A stretch of DNA of 64,000 bases. Origin: Alkalibacter mobilis. Lineage in GTDB: Bacteria; Bacillota; Clostridia; Eubacteriales; Alkalibacteraceae. The stretch is from positions 159,498 through 223,497 of the forward strand of contig NZ_JADNRK010000001.1 of NCBI RefSeq assembly GCF_015594845.1, in the 5' to 3' direction. The notes under the pieces were generated by a model, which was given only the letters and a program-made list of their open reading frames with translations, was not told the DNA's origin and did no database searches. Positions 7,613-18,033 of the stretch are shown piece by piece. Numbering within the stretch: the stretch's first letter is position 1; the number at the start of each line of letters is the position of its first letter. Position numbers and translations under genes: made by a program.

Positions 7613-10600
7613 ATGCTTAATCTGGTGGTCATTATGACCAGTATGGAACCTTTCCATTTATTTAAACAAGCACAAAGGGAACTGGAGGACCAGTTCCCTG
7701 GTTTCTTCAATATAAATCTATATAATACGACAGAGTTGGATGAGACCAACAGCAAATTCGAGTCCTGCCTGGAAGAAACTGATCGTGCAGATTTTGTATT
7801 TATAAAAATACATGGTTCTCTTTCTTTTTTCAAGAAATTCTTACCGTACTTTGACCGTATCAAAAACAATAAAAACATTTTTCTCCAAACGACTATTCAA
7901 GAAGAAATCAACGAAACCTTCCCGAAATGTAGGATAATGCCGGAAGAATTCAAAACCATATACACCTATTACAAATCCGGGGGATATGAAAATGTATTAA
8001 ATCTGGTCAAATGGATCGGCAATCGCTTTGCAAAAATCGACATCCCATTTATTGAACCAGCCTACTCCAAATGGAGCGGACTTTACGATCCCGATAAAAA
8101 AATAGAAGATGAAGAATCATACTTGAACAATATAATAAATACGGAAAAGCCTGTAGTGGGAATTCTTACCAATATAAACATTTCTCCAAAAGAAGTCCGA
8201 GTCCCACAAATCGATGCTATCTTTCATAGTGTGAAGGAAAATGGTGGTATTCCCTTGTGCGTTTATTCTGATATGCTTCCGGATGAAGACATCGGAAGTG
8301 AAGGTGTCCGGGTCGCCTTAGAACGATATATGATGCGCAATGGAAAGCCGATCGTGCAATCCATAATCAATACAGCTGCTTTCAGCCTCAGCATCCTATC
8401 CGAACCTGGAGATGGAACAAAGCCAAAAGAAAACAGTATTTTTGAGTTTATTGGCGTACCTGTACTTCAAGCCATGTCAACCATGCAGTCTTTCGAAGAA
8501 TGGAAAGACTCCGTGCAAGGATTGGACGGACTTTCTCTGAGTTGGAGTGTTTTCCAACCCGAATTCGATGGTCAAATCATAACTTATCCAATTGCTACTA
8601 AAGAACTTACAGATACGGAAACCGGTCCAAGAAAAATTGTAGCACCAATAGAAGAACGCGCCAATCAGGTGGCCAAACTCGCTGTCAACTATGGGAAACT
8701 AACCAAAAAACCAAATAAAAATAAGAAGATTGCCATTATTTTACACAACAATCCTCCAAGCAACAGCACGATCGGAGGTGCTGCCGGGTTGGATACACCC
8801 GCTTCCGTTTTCGACATGATAACTAATTTAGAAGATAATGGTTATTTCACTTCCTATTCTTTTACTGATGGAAAAGATATAATCGACCGAATCATTGAAG
8901 GTCTTACTAATGACAATCGGTGGTCCTCCCCTGAACAAATCCTTAAAAAAAGCGTCGATACAGTTACAAAAAACCAATATAACGAGTGGTTCGACTCCTT
9001 TATACCGCAAGTACAACAAAACCTAGTCAAATACTGGGGCGATCCTGTTGGTGATTTTATGTCTGTTGACAACCAGTTATTAATTCCAGGAATAATCAAC
9101 GGAAATCTATTTATCGGCTTACAGCCTCCCAGGGCATTTGAAGAAAAAGCGGAGGAAATGTATCACAGTACGGACATCCCGTGCCCTCATCAATACTTGG
9201 GCTTTTATCGTTGGATCGAACGGGTCTTCAAGGCCGATGCAATCGTACATGTGGGTACACACGGCACACTTGAATGGCTTCCCGGCAAGGAAGTCGGCTT
9301 ATCGAAGGACTGCTTCACTGATATATGCATGGGCACGATCCCCCACTTATATGCTTATATAATCAACGCTGCTGGAGAAGGCACCCAAGCCAAGCGACGT
9401 TCTTATGCCGGCTTAGTCGATCACATGATTCCCTCTATGGTTGAAAGTGGAGTCTATGACGAATTGGCGGAAATGGACGAGTTAATGAAACAATATTATC
9501 ACGTACGCGCTTCAGATTCCCAAAAACTGCCGATAATCAGAAGCCAGATTTTAAATCTGGCTATAAGAATGAACATGCATCTGGATCTTGATTTATCGAC
9601 TGATCAAATGGAAAAAGATGCGGACGAATGTGTCAAACAAATGCACTCCTGGGTTAGCAATATACAAGCATGCGAAATAAATGACGGCCTGCATATATTT
9701 GGTAAAGTTCCCGATGGAGATCGATTTCGCAACATGCTAAAGGCTCTAGTACGAAACAGAAATGGTGATATTCCTTCGCTACGTCAAGGGCTATGCCAAA
9801 TTTTTGGTCTTGATTTGGAAGAGTTGTTGGAACATCCGGAGAAAGCCACTCCTGACGGAAAATCTAATGGAATTCTACTTGGAGAAGTAGATGCTGCAGG
9901 AAGAGAAATATTCATGGAATTGGATAAAGCGTCGTATGACCCAACTGCAATAAATGCAATTCTCAATCGATACAAAAATAATAACGATCCTTCAGCCTTA
10001 CGCACTTGCCTGGAGTTTGTTTGTACTGAGTTGAAAGATAAAGTTCTAGGTATTTCTCAGGAAATAGATCATTTTATCAAGGGGATCAATGGAAAATTTG
10101 TTCCACCAGGGCAGGCTGGTGCCCCTACAAGGGGAAATGCACGTATTCTTCCAACAGGCAAAAATTTTTATACTGTAGATCCTGGAGCGATGCCCTCCCG
10201 TTCATCTTGGGAAATTGGAAAAGTCTTGGGAAATCAGTTGTTGGAGAGATATATAAAAGATGAAGGTCAATATCCTGAAAGTATTTCTATGCTAGTCTAT
10301 GCAACTGACTCCATGCGAACTTATGGGGATGACATTGCAGAAACTTTGTATTTACTGGGGGTACGACCTGTTTGGCTGGGAAATACCGAACGCGTAATTG
10401 GCATAGAAACACTTTCTTTGGAAGAGCTGGGCAGACCCAGAATCGACGTTACTTTGAGAATCACCGGATTATTTAGAGATGCTTTCCCGAATTTAATTGA
10501 ACGCGTGGAAGATGCCGTAAATCTTGTTGCAGCTTTAGACGAACCTGAAGATAAAAACTATATTAAAAAACACGTACACGAAGAAGTCGCAGAGCTTCTT

Positions 10601-11362
10601 TCACAAGGTATCGATTTAGATCTCGCCACGGAATGGTCAACTCTGCGTATCTTTGGAGATGCGCCTGGTGCATACGGAGCCGGTGTAGCCAATGTGATCA
10701 CCAGCAAAAGGTGGAATGACGTTACTGATCTCGGTACTGTTTACACTACTTGGGGTTGCCATGCATATGGAAAGAAAGTGCATGGTGAAAAGCTTCCTCA
10801 AGTATTTTCCATGAGAATGAAAAAGGCAAATCTAGCTGTCAAAAATGAGCCTACCAGAGAATTCGACATGTTGGACGGCGATGACTTTTTCAATTACTTC
10901 GGTGGTATGGTTGCTGCGATCACAACTCATAGTGGGACACAAAAGCGCGCATATATCCCAAGCTCTTCTGATACGGATCACATAGAAACTCTATCTCTGC
11001 ACGAGGAAGCATCTCGGGTAATGAGAGCGAAAGTATGCAACCCGAAATGGATCGATGGTTTGAAAAAGCATGGTTATAGAGGTGCCTCTCAAGTATCGGG
11101 AATGGTCAGTTTCGCATTTGGTTGGGATGCTACAACAGACGTAATCGATGATTGGATGTATGACAGCATCGCAGAAAAATATGCATTTCATAAAGAAAAT
11201 TCCGATTGGATGCGAGAAGTCAATCCCTGGGCTTTGCACGGTATAGCTGAAAACTTATTGGAGGCGTCACAACGTGGTATGTGGAATACAACTCCAGAAA
11301 ATGTCGAAAAACTAAAACAAATCTATATGGAAATGGAAGGAAATTTTGAAGAAATGGAATAA
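7613..11362 (+). CDS. cobN: CobN-type chelatase large subunit (cobaltochelatase-like)
   Basis: A 1249-residue protein of the CobN/BchH family, the usual full length. It shows the family's central blocks DAIVHVGTHGTLEWLPGKEVGL (~540-560, with the conserved HGTLEWLPGK) and, near the C-terminus, VYTTWGCHAYGK, FGGMVAAI and SDTDHIETLSLHEEASRVMRAK. These enzymes insert a divalent metal (cobalt or magnesium) into a tetrapyrrole with two AAA+ partner subunits, both encoded downstream (11396 and 14941). Ordinary anaerobic B12 makers insert cobalt early with CbiK/CbiX, and no other synthesis gene is here, so the role in a salvage operon is unclear: cobalt insertion into metal-free corrin, or another tetrapyrrole. 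RBS GGAGGT, 6-nt spacing. Confidence 0.85.
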   Translation: MLNLVVIMTSMEPFHLFKQAQRELEDQFPGFFNINLYNTTELDETNSKFESCLEETDRADFVFIKIHGSLSFFKKFLPYFDRIKNNKNIFLQTTIQEEINETFPKCRIMPEEFKTIYTYYKSGGYENVLNLVKWIGNRFAKIDIPFIEPAYSKWSGLYDPDKKIEDEESYLNNIINTEKPVVGILTNINISPKEVRVPQIDAIFHSVKENGGIPLCVYSDMLPDEDIGSEGVRVALERYMMRNGKPIVQSIINTAAFSLSILSEPGDGTKPKENSIFEFIGVPVLQAMSTMQSFEEWKDSVQGLDGLSLSWSVFQPEFDGQIITYPIATKELTDTETGPRKIVAPIEERANQVAKLAVNYGKLTKKPNKNKKIAIILHNNPPSNSTIGGAAGLDTPASVFDMITNLEDNGYFTSYSFTDGKDIIDRIIEGLTNDNRWSSPEQILKKSVDTVTKNQYNEWFDSFIPQVQQNLVKYWGDPVGDFMSVDNQLLIPGIINGNLFIGLQPPRAFEEKAEEMYHSTDIPCPHQYLGFYRWIERVFKADAIVHVGTHGTLEWLPGKEVGLSKDCFTDICMGTIPHLYAYIINAAGEGTQAKRRSYAGLVDHMIPSMVESGVYDELAEMDELMKQYYHVRASDSQKLPIIRSQILNLAIRMNMHLDLDLSTDQMEKDADECVKQMHSWVSNIQACEINDGLHIFGKVPDGDRFRNMLKALVRNRNGDIPSLRQGLCQIFGLDLEELLEHPEKATPDGKSNGILLGEVDAAGREIFMELDKASYDPTAINAILNRYKNNNDPSALRTCLEFVCTELKDKVLGISQEIDHFIKGINGKFVPPGQAGAPTRGNARILPTGKNFYTVDPGAMPSRSSWEIGKVLGNQLLERYIKDEGQYPESISMLVYATDSMRTYGDDIAETLYLLGVRPVWLGNTERVIGIETLSLEELGRPRIDVTLRITGLFRDAFPNLIERVEDAVNLVAALDEPEDKNYIKKHVHEEVAELLSQGIDLDLATEWSTLRIFGDAPGAYGAGVANVITSKRWNDVTDLGTVYTTWGCHAYGKKVHGEKLPQVFSMRMKKANLAVKNEPTREFDMLDGDDFFNYFGGMVAAITTHSGTQKRAYIPSSSDTDHIETLSLHEEASRVMRAKVCNPKWIDGLKKHGYRGASQVSGMVSFAFGWDATTDVIDDWMYDSIAEKYAFHKENSDWMREVNPWALHGIAENLLEASQRGMWNTTPENVEKLKQIYMEMEGNFEEME

Positions 11363-11395
11363 TCATAAATGCAACATAGAAAGGAGAGAAAAAAA

Positions 11396-13303
11396 TTGAA
11401 TTCCAATTGCAATAAGTTCCCATTTTCAGCTATTGTCGGGCAAGAAAGCATTAAAAAGTCGTTGTTGTGGAATATTGTAAATCCTAAAATCGGTGGAGTT
11501 CTAATCAGCGGAGAAAAAGGAACAGCAAAGTCAACACTAGTTCGCAGTCTCTGTGATCTAATCTTTACAATGGAGTTGATTGAGATTCCATTGAATACGA
11601 CTGAAGACCGTCTTATGGGTGGAATTCATTTAGAACGCACTCTAAAATACGGTAAACGAAGCTTTGAGCCTGGAATCCTGCAAAGAGCTAACAACAACAT
11701 TTTATATGTCGATGAAGTAAATCTTCTAAGCGATCCCATTGTAAAAAACTTATTGGAAGCTGCTTCCTCGGGGCTAAACAAGGTTGAGCGGGAAGGACTG
11801 TCCTTGGTTCACGATTCTAAATTCATCTTAGTGGGCAGCATGAATCCTGAAGAAGGAGGTATTCGACCCCAATTTCTGGATCGCTTCGGTTTATTTGTTG
11901 AAGCAAACTCGGAAAACGACATCAGAAAAAGAACAGAAATCATAAAAAGACGAATTTATTACGAAAATAATCCGTATGAATTTTTTAAGTCTTATCAAAA
12001 ACAAAACCAAACTATTAAGACGCACATCGCACAGGCTCAAAATGCACTTCGTCAGTTAGTTGTTACCGAACACGCCATGAAGATCGCATCTGCTATTGCA
12101 ATGGAAGCAAATTGCGCCGGGCATAGAGCAGAACTTATTCTTATTGAGACCGCAAAAGCTATTGCCGCTTGGGACTTTCGAAAAACATTGAATATTTCAG
12201 ACATTAAAGAAGCCGCAAAATTTGTTTTGCCTCATCGTACACGGCAGCGCCAGGATCCTCAGGCACCTAATATTCATCAAGATACTCATGACGATGACAA
12301 CGTTCAGGCCTCACCGGACAGTCAAGAAAACAACTCACCGCCTGAAGAGTTACCGACTCAAGATTCCTCTATACCACAACAGGAAAATTCTTTAAACGAT
12401 TCCGATGAAATTGAACCTGATAAAATTGAACCTGAGGAGAATCAATTTTCAAATGACAGCGATAAAACAGAAGAATCCGGGGAAATTTTCGATGTTGGTC
12501 GTTGGCTTTCAGAAAAAAAACGAAAAAGCATTCACAAAGGTAGCGGTAAAAGAAGCGTAGTAAAAACTGATGCTCAGCAAGGTCGCCATGTTCGCTCGCG
12601 AATCCCCGCAACGGGCAATGTATCCAATATAGCGATTGCAGCCACACTTCGGGCTGCCGCACCTTACCAACTTTTCAGAGAAAAAAACGATTTAGCCTTT
12701 TGCGTAAAAAAATCGGATATTCGTGTGAAAATCAGAGAAAAACGTACAGGCAACACCATACTTTTTGTTGTAGATGCCAGTGGCTCAATGGGAGCCGAAA
12801 ATCGGATGAGATCCGTCAAAGGTGCTATTCTTTCTCTTTTGAATGATGCTTATCAAAAAAGGGATAGAGTAGGCTTGATAGCTTTCCGAAGAAATTCTGC
12901 AGAATTGCTTCTGGGAATTACCAGAAGCGTTGAACTTGCACAAAAGGAGCTGCAATCTCTGCCTACAGGTGGGCGAACGCCTCTTGATGCTGGTCTTGAC
13001 CTAGCATACGAGATAATTAAATCTGCAAAAATCAAAGACAAGGACATCCTTCCCGTTATTGTTCTGGTCTCTGATGGAAAAGCAACTTATAGTGAAAAAT
13101 CAAAAGATTCCTTTGAATCTGCAATCGATAGTGCTCGACGGATCGGGGCAGAAAAAATCAAAACTGTCATCATCGATGCTGACCAAGGTTTTATTAAATT
13201 ACATTTTTTGGAAAAGCTTGCTGAAGCGATGAATGCTGATTTATTAGAAATAAATGATTTACATTCTAAAACATTAACAGCAGCAGTAAAAATGTCTCTC
13301 TAA
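11396..13303 (+). CDS. ChlD/BchD-like chelatase subunit (AAA+ and VWA domains)
   Basis: About 635 residues with the BchD/ChlD layout. An N-terminal AAA+ domain carries Walker [10 protein letters not shown] and Walker [12 protein letters not shown]; a middle linker (~300-380) is acidic and rich in Pro, Gln and Glu; the C-terminal von Willebrand A domain has the metal site VVDASGSMG plus [10 protein letters not shown] and VLVSDGKAT. Unlike many BchD proteins its Walker motifs are intact. It would drive the CobN subunit together with the ChlI-like protein at 14941. The start is probably TTG 11396, with AAGGAGAG at 11381-11388, rather than the upstream ATG at 11369, which lies before this ribosome site. 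Confidence 0.85.
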   Translation: MNSNCNKFPFSAIVGQESIKKSLLWNIVNPKIGGVLISGEKGTAKSTLVRSLCDLIFTMELIEIPLNTTEDRLMGGIHLERTLKYGKRSFEPGILQRANNNILYVDEVNLLSDPIVKNLLEAASSGLNKVEREGLSLVHDSKFILVGSMNPEEGGIRPQFLDRFGLFVEANSENDIRKRTEIIKRRIYYENNPYEFFKSYQKQNQTIKTHIAQAQNALRQLVVTEHAMKIASAIAMEANCAGHRAELILIETAKAIAAWDFRKTLNISDIKEAAKFVLPHRTRQRQDPQAPNIHQDTHDDDNVQASPDSQENNSPPEELPTQDSSIPQQENSLNDSDEIEPDKIEPEENQFSNDSDKTEESGEIFDVGRWLSEKKRKSIHKGSGKRSVVKTDAQQGRHVRSRIPATGNVSNIAIAATLRAAAPYQLFREKNDLAFCVKKSDIRVKIREKRTGNTILFVVDASGSMGAENRMRSVKGAILSLLNDAYQKRDRVGLIAFRRNSAELLLGITRSVELAQKELQSLPTGGRTPLDAGLDLAYEIIKSAKIKDKDILPVIVLVSDGKATYSEKSKDSFESAIDSARRIGAEKIKTVIIDADQGFIKLHFLEKLAEAMNADLLEINDLHSKTLTAAVKMSL

Positions 13304-13328
13304 AAAAAGTCAAAATGGAGGAATTTAC

Positions 13329-14204
13329 GTGATCATTTTAAAAAATTTGACAAAAACATACGGCTCTATCAATGCTATCGACCAGTTGAACCTTAGAATC
13401 CATAAGGGTGAATTTTTTGGATTGTTGGGCCCCAATGGTGCCGGTAAGACAACATTGATCCGGATGTTGAGTACTTTAACCCCTTCAACTTTAGGCAGTA
13501 TTTCAATCGATGGAGTACTCATGGATAGAGATAAGTCTCGTGTCAAATCAAAAATTGGAATTGTGTCTCAGCACACCAATTTAGAATCAGAACTTACAGC
13601 TAAACAAAATTTAGAACTTCATGGAAAGCTTTTTAGAATGCCTAAAGATGTGCTCACTAAACGAATAGATGAATCGCTTGAATTTACCAATTTAAGCAAT
13701 AGAAAAAATGACATTATCCGGCATTTTTCAGGTGGAATGAAAAGAAAACTTATGATTGCAAGGGCCCTATTGCACAGTCCGGAGGTCTTATTGATGGACG
13801 AACCTACAATTGGGTTAGACGTGACCGCAAGACGAAAATTATGGGATTTGATGAAAAGATTGAACAAAGAAGGGATGACCGTAATTTTAACAACTCATTA
13901 TGTTGAAGAAGCAGAAGCTCTTTGTTCAAGAGTGGGTTTTCTTAACTTTGGCAAAATCATTGCTTTGGATACACCGACTAACCTTATTCGAGCTTCCGGC
14001 GAATTTGCATTGGAATGCTTTGATGAACGGGTGAATGAAACAAAAAACATGTTTTTCAGTGATCGAGAAACTGCCTTGGAAAAAGCCAAAAGCCTTTCAA
14101 CCAGCGTGAACATCCGTCCCACAAACTTGGAGGATACGTTTGTACTACTAACTAATCGAAAGGTAGGAGAAAATCATGAATGTTTTAACCATTCTCTGGC
14201 ATGA
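13329..14204 (+). CDS. ABC-2 type exporter ATPase
   Basis: A 291-residue ATPase of the drug/NatA (DrrA) type: Walker A GPNGAGKTT (~35), signature FSGGMKRKL, Walker B LLMDEPTIGLD, and the H-loop in ILTTHYVEEAEALC. The C-terminal tail after residue ~215 is the usual DrrA-like domain. GTG at 13329 follows TGGAGG with 7-nt spacing. It pairs with the overlapping permease gene and sits between the two AAA+ chelatase subunit genes, so the exporter was probably recruited to the same tetrapyrrole or metal task. The substrate is unknown. Confidence 0.85.
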   Translation: MIILKNLTKTYGSINAIDQLNLRIHKGEFFGLLGPNGAGKTTLIRMLSTLTPSTLGSISIDGVLMDRDKSRVKSKIGIVSQHTNLESELTAKQNLELHGKLFRMPKDVLTKRIDESLEFTNLSNRKNDIIRHFSGGMKRKLMIARALLHSPEVLLMDEPTIGLDVTARRKLWDLMKRLNKEGMTVILTTHYVEEAEALCSRVGFLNFGKIIALDTPTNLIRASGEFALECFDERVNETKNMFFSDRETALEKAKSLSTSVNIRPTNLEDTFVLLTNRKVGENHECFNHSLA

Positions 14205-14907
14205 ACAAAAAATCTTCAAACAAAAGTTTTGGACTATCACCAGCAGTTCAATGATTTCTCCTCTTCTATACCTTATTGCTTTCGGGTGGGGTCTTGGAAG
14301 TGAAGTCATCATCTCCGGTACCAGTTATATGAATTTTGTAATGCCGGGCATCGTAGCAATGACTACCATGACTGTAAGCTTTGGAACCGTCGCAAACAGC
14401 CTAAACATTTCCAGGACTTATGACAAGACATTCGAGGAGTTCATGACATCACCTATTCGCATATGGGAATATGCAATTGGAAAAATTACAGCAGGCGCTC
14501 TGCGTGGTATGTACTCCGCAGTATTAATAATTATAATCGCCCTCTTTTTTAAGGCAAATATAATCGTAACAGGGTTCTTTGTGTTAGTGGCATTTCTAAA
14601 TGCACTGGTCTTTTCTTCCTTGGGATTTGTTGTTGGAATGGTCATTGACTCTCATTTGGAAATGAGCAAATTTACTAGCTTTATCATTACTCCTATGGCC
14701 TTTTTGAGCGGAACCTTTTTCCCCATCGAAAAAATGCCTTTTATCCTAAATGAACTGATACGAATTTTACCACTTACCCAATCGACTATTGGAATGAGGA
14801 CCGGTACCCCATTATCACAAAATGCATGGATATCTCCCTCAATTTTGATCACATATTTCCTTCTATTCCTGTTTTTAAGTATTCGATTATGCAAAAGAGC
14901 AGAATGA
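14176..14907 (+). CDS. ABC-2 type exporter permease
   Basis: A 243-residue membrane protein of the ABC-2 family with about six hydrophobic segments, including the PLLYLIAFGWGLG first segment and the SGTFFPIEKMP loop typical of DrrB/NodJ-like permeases. It begins 29 bp before the end of the ATPase gene, with AGGAGAA as ribosome site, so the two are coupled. It would form the channel of the exporter that interrupts the chelatase gene set. Confidence 0.8.
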   Translation: MNVLTILWHEQKIFKQKFWTITSSSMISPLLYLIAFGWGLGSEVIISGTSYMNFVMPGIVAMTTMTVSFGTVANSLNISRTYDKTFEEFMTSPIRIWEYAIGKITAGALRGMYSAVLIIIIALFFKANIIVTGFFVLVAFLNALVFSSLGFVVGMVIDSHLEMSKFTSFIITPMAFLSGTFFPIEKMPFILNELIRILPLTQSTIGMRTGTPLSQNAWISPSILITYFLLFLFLSIRLCKRAE

Positions 14908-14940
14908 TAAATAACCAAAATAAAGAAATGAGGTAAAAAA

Positions 14941-15978
14941 ATGTCAATAGAACGAAACATCTATCCTTTCACGGCAATTGTGGGGCAAAACAAAATGAAA
15001 ACAGCCTTAATTTTAAATATCATCAATCCATCCCTGGGAGGTGTTTTGATTAGAGGAGAAAAAGGAACTGCAAAATCAACCGCTGTCAGATCTTTAGCAG
15101 ATCTCTTGTCCAAACGGGCTCAAGTTAAGGACTGCCCTTTTTCATGCAATCCGTATGATTTGGATCATGCCTGCCTAAGATGTTCTGAACTGATGAAAAA
15201 CGAAAAAAAGCTGGATACTATAAATACCAAAATGCGTGTCATTGAATTGCCCATCAGTGCAACAGAAGATCGTGTCGTTGGGACAATGGATATTGAACAC
15301 GCCATTCAAAAGGGAGAAAAGAAATTTGAAACCGGTATTTTAGCACAGGCAAACAGAAATATTTTATATGTGGATGAAGTGAACCTTTTGGATGACCACG
15401 TGGTAGATATACTGTTAGATTCAGCCGCAATGGGAGTCAACACTATAGAACGGGAAGGAATTTCTTATACTCATCCGGCAAAATTTACTTTGATTGGGAC
15501 AATGAATCCTGAAGAAGGTGATCTACGTCCACAACTACTAGATCGATTTGGTTTAGTTGTTGACGTTACAGGGGTCACAGATACTTCCAAACGTGTCGAA
15601 CTGATCAGGAGAAGGATCGAGTTTGAAAAGAATCCGTCAAACTTTTTAAATGATTATACATTTTCCCAAGAACAATTGGCTCACAAGATTCAAGAAGCCA
15701 TAGCCCTTCTTCCCGAAGTAACTTTCAGCGATGAACTACTGGAAATGGCTGCTAAAATCGCCGTTTCTCTTGGCGTAGATGGTCACAGAGCCGACATAGT
15801 CATGATTAAAACTGCCATAACCATAGCAGCCTACAACGGAAAAAATTCCGTCTCTGAAAAAGAATTGGAAGAAGCTGCTTCATTTACCCTGCCTCATCGA
15901 ATGAGAAAAATGCCCTTTGACGATTCTTCGATCGACTCGCAATTTATTTTGGAAAAAATCCAAGAAGCCATTCGCTAA
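14941..15978 (+). CDS. ChlI/BchI-like chelatase AAA+ subunit
   Basis: A 345-residue AAA+ ATPase matching BchI/ChlI in length and motifs: Walker [11 protein letters not shown] (~38-47), Walker [18 protein letters not shown] (~140), [13 protein letters not shown], sensor [20 protein letters not shown] four-cysteine insert ([17 protein letters not shown], ~66-82) lies before the ATEDRVVG block; such a Cys pair insert is found in some ChlI proteins and may be redox sensitive or bind metal. It completes the three-subunit chelatase with the genes at 7613 and 11396. Ribosome site is GAGGT, ~8 nt before ATG. Confidence 0.85.
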   Translation: MSIERNIYPFTAIVGQNKMKTALILNIINPSLGGVLIRGEKGTAKSTAVRSLADLLSKRAQVKDCPFSCNPYDLDHACLRCSELMKNEKKLDTINTKMRVIELPISATEDRVVGTMDIEHAIQKGEKKFETGILAQANRNILYVDEVNLLDDHVVDILLDSAAMGVNTIEREGISYTHPAKFTLIGTMNPEEGDLRPQLLDRFGLVVDVTGVTDTSKRVELIRRRIEFEKNPSNFLNDYTFSQEQLAHKIQEAIALLPEVTFSDELLEMAAKIAVSLGVDGHRADIVMIKTAITIAAYNGKNSVSEKELEEAASFTLPHRMRKMPFDDSSIDSQFILEKIQEAIR

Positions 15979-15998
15979 AAGTGGCGCAAAGGAGTACT

Positions 15999-17024
15999 AT
16001 GAATAAAGTTTTTATTGTCCTTTGGACAACTAGTGAATGTAATTTATCGTGCAAATACTGTTATGCTACGCAAGTTCAAGAAAAAACACATATGGATTTT
16101 GAAACTGCAAAAAAAATAATAGACTATTTTAAAAATAGTAATATGAAAATTCAATTTACAGGTGGAGAACCACTACTCAACTTTGATTTGATTAAACAAG
16201 TGTATTCTTATATACAAGAAAAAAAATACAAGGCCTCTTTCCAAATGCAGACCAATGCGACTTTGATTGATAACCTTATGGCCCGAGAACTAAAGCAAAT
16301 GAATATTTCAATAGGAGTAAGTATGGATGGCCCACCTGAAATAAATGAGGTTTTGCGCGGAAAAACAAACCACTTAATAAAAGGAATGCACCACCTTGCC
16401 CAAGCAGGAATAACCGTCAATTTGAACAGTGTAGTGACATCAATCAATGTATCTCGCCTTTCCGAGTTAGCCGATGTAGCTTTATACTTTGGTAACGTTG
16501 CAGGAGTCGGATTAGATTTGCTGCGCCATACCGGCAGAGCAAAAGATAGTGATTCAACAGTTAAAGACGTTACCGAACGGCAGTTAACAGAGGGTCTTGT
16601 AGCATTACATGAGCGGTGCGAAATATTATACAAATATTCGGGTAAAAAATTATATATTCGATCCATTCAAGAGGCCAAAAAACGTCTGACATCAAATGCC
16701 TGTGTTTACAAAAAAGCATACTGCTATGCTTCTACTGGACAATCTTATGTTGTTTTGCCAAATGGCAAAATATATCCCTGCGGCTCTTTAACTGATCACC
16801 CAGAGTATTATATAGGCAACTTAAACATTGACGAAAATATAAAACAAATTTCTTTGCCGAGTCCGACAGCAAATGAATGTGAAAAATGTAAGTATAACTA
16901 TTTTTGTACAGGAACTTGTCCTTCAAGATCCATAATTAATGGTAGTTTCCGCTTAGAAAATTCACTAGACTGCGCATTGAAAAAAATATCTTTTAAAATA
17001 GCTGAAAAGTTGATCTCCAGTTAG
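15999..17024 (+). CDS. Radical SAM/SPASM-type protein
   Basis: About 341 residues. The [4Fe-4S]-SAM motif C14-x3-C18-x2-C21 is followed by FTGGEPLLN (SAM-binding GGE) near residue 54. A SPASM-like C-terminal part holds several cysteines, including YVVLPNGKIYPCGSL and the CEKCKYNYFCTGTCPS cluster, which would bind extra Fe-S clusters. Such enzymes often modify peptides or activate other enzymes. It is the last gene of the corrinoid operon, 20 bp after the ChlI-like gene. ATG 15999 follows AAAGGAG; a GTG at 15981 is in frame but lies before that site. Its substrate is unknown; tetrapyrrole or chelatase modification is only suggested by position. Confidence 0.8.
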   Translation: MNKVFIVLWTTSECNLSCKYCYATQVQEKTHMDFETAKKIIDYFKNSNMKIQFTGGEPLLNFDLIKQVYSYIQEKKYKASFQMQTNATLIDNLMARELKQMNISIGVSMDGPPEINEVLRGKTNHLIKGMHHLAQAGITVNLNSVVTSINVSRLSELADVALYFGNVAGVGLDLLRHTGRAKDSDSTVKDVTERQLTEGLVALHERCEILYKYSGKKLYIRSIQEAKKRLTSNACVYKKAYCYASTGQSYVVLPNGKIYPCGSLTDHPEYYIGNLNIDENIKQISLPSPTANECEKCKYNYFCTGTCPSRSIINGSFRLENSLDCALKKISFKIAEKLISS

Positions 17025-17123
17025 ATAGTGTTGAGACTTTTACGTGCATATTGCTAAATTGAAAATGGCATCATGAATTTTAAATTACTTTAGTCTCCCA
17101 TTTACAATGGGATGATCAAAACA

Positions 17124-17158
17124 GAGCCTGAGGGGGACAAAGTGTCAGCTCCAGGCTC
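17124..17158. terminator. Hairpin between two convergent operons
   Basis: GAGCCTG (17124-17130) pairs with CAGGCTC (17152-17158), with an inner GACA/TGTC stem. It lies between the end of the corrinoid operon (+) and the end of module A (-) and could stop both. Confidence 0.6.
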
Positions 17159-17179
17159 CTATTTATATCATTGATAAAT

Positions 17180-17992
17180 TTATTTTTTTATAGGACCGAT
17201 TTTCCCTTTGCGATAGGCATTGGAATATTTTCTGCATAATTTGTCATTTCCCATCAAGGCTTCAGTTGCATAAATGGCTCCCATCAAATCTCTGCTTAAC
17301 GGATCCAATACTGCAGAATCCATTCCTACGAACATGGAAAGAGTCATGAAATTTTGATTCATCAACTTTCTTACGGGCATACCAAAGGAAATATTACTTA
17401 GGCCTGATGTTATATGAATTTCCGGATATACTTCCCTGATTGCTTCGATCTCTCTTTTAAAATTCAGAAAACTAAGATTATCGGTAGACAAAGCCATAAT
17501 ACACGGATCTATGTGGATCCTGTCAGGAGTCAATCCGTATTTCTTCGATTCTTCAACCATCATTTTTGTCAATTCCAGCTTTTTTTCCACAGTATTGGGT
17601 ATGCCTTGATTGTCACAAGTCATTATTACCAATTCCCATTTTGGATCCGCTTCCTTAAAGAGTGGAAGCAAAACTTCCATCTTGTTCCCCTCTCCGGACA
17701 TGGAATTTACCAATCCAGGTTTATTGCACCTGGGAAAAACGGCCTTTAGTATCTCAGGATCCGGGCTATCGATGCACAGTGGCGTTTCCACTGCTTCCTG
17801 CACAATGTCTATCATCCAATTAAGGGTCCTCAATTCAACATCAGGAGCCGTTCCTGCACAAACATCTATGAAATTGGCTCCCGCCTCTGCCTGTGCTATG
17901 GCTTTCTCTCTTATAAAATTTTCATCTTTTGATTCTATTGCCGATTTTACGGAAGGAATGGCTCCGTTCAGTTTTTCTCCGATTATGATCAT
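17180..17992 (-). CDS. Methyltetrahydrofolate:corrinoid methyltransferase (MtgA/MtqA-like), module A
   Basis: A 270-residue TIM-barrel protein of the pterin-binding (DHPS-like) family that includes AcsE, MtgA and MtqA. Family marks: MIIIGEKLNGA start, GANFIDVCAG, CIDSPDP, LVNSMSGE, HIDPCIMALSTDN and a SGLSNISFGMP block. It would take the methyl group from the module's methylated corrinoid protein to tetrahydrofolate, feeding the Wood-Ljungdahl branch. It is the last gene of module A, read from the sigma-54 promoter at 21549, with GGAGG before its ATG. Its closest relative here is the module B copy at 42540. Confidence 0.85.
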   Translation of the reverse strand: MIIIGEKLNGAIPSVKSAIESKDENFIREKAIAQAEAGANFIDVCAGTAPDVELRTLNWMIDIVQEAVETPLCIDSPDPEILKAVFPRCNKPGLVNSMSGEGNKMEVLLPLFKEADPKWELVIMTCDNQGIPNTVEKKLELTKMMVEESKKYGLTPDRIHIDPCIMALSTDNLSFLNFKREIEAIREVYPEIHITSGLSNISFGMPVRKLMNQNFMTLSMFVGMDSAVLDPLSRDLMGAIYATEALMGNDKLCRKYSNAYRKGKIGPIKK

Positions 17993-18033
17993 CTAAATCC
18001 TCCTTGTTTTACTTTATATTCGTTGCATTGGTT

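Noticed and set aside
7613..15978. Magnesium chelatase for chlorophyll synthesis
   Set aside because: No photosynthesis gene is present; the operon is under cobalamin riboswitches with B12 uptake and CbiZ genes, so a corrinoid role is more likely.
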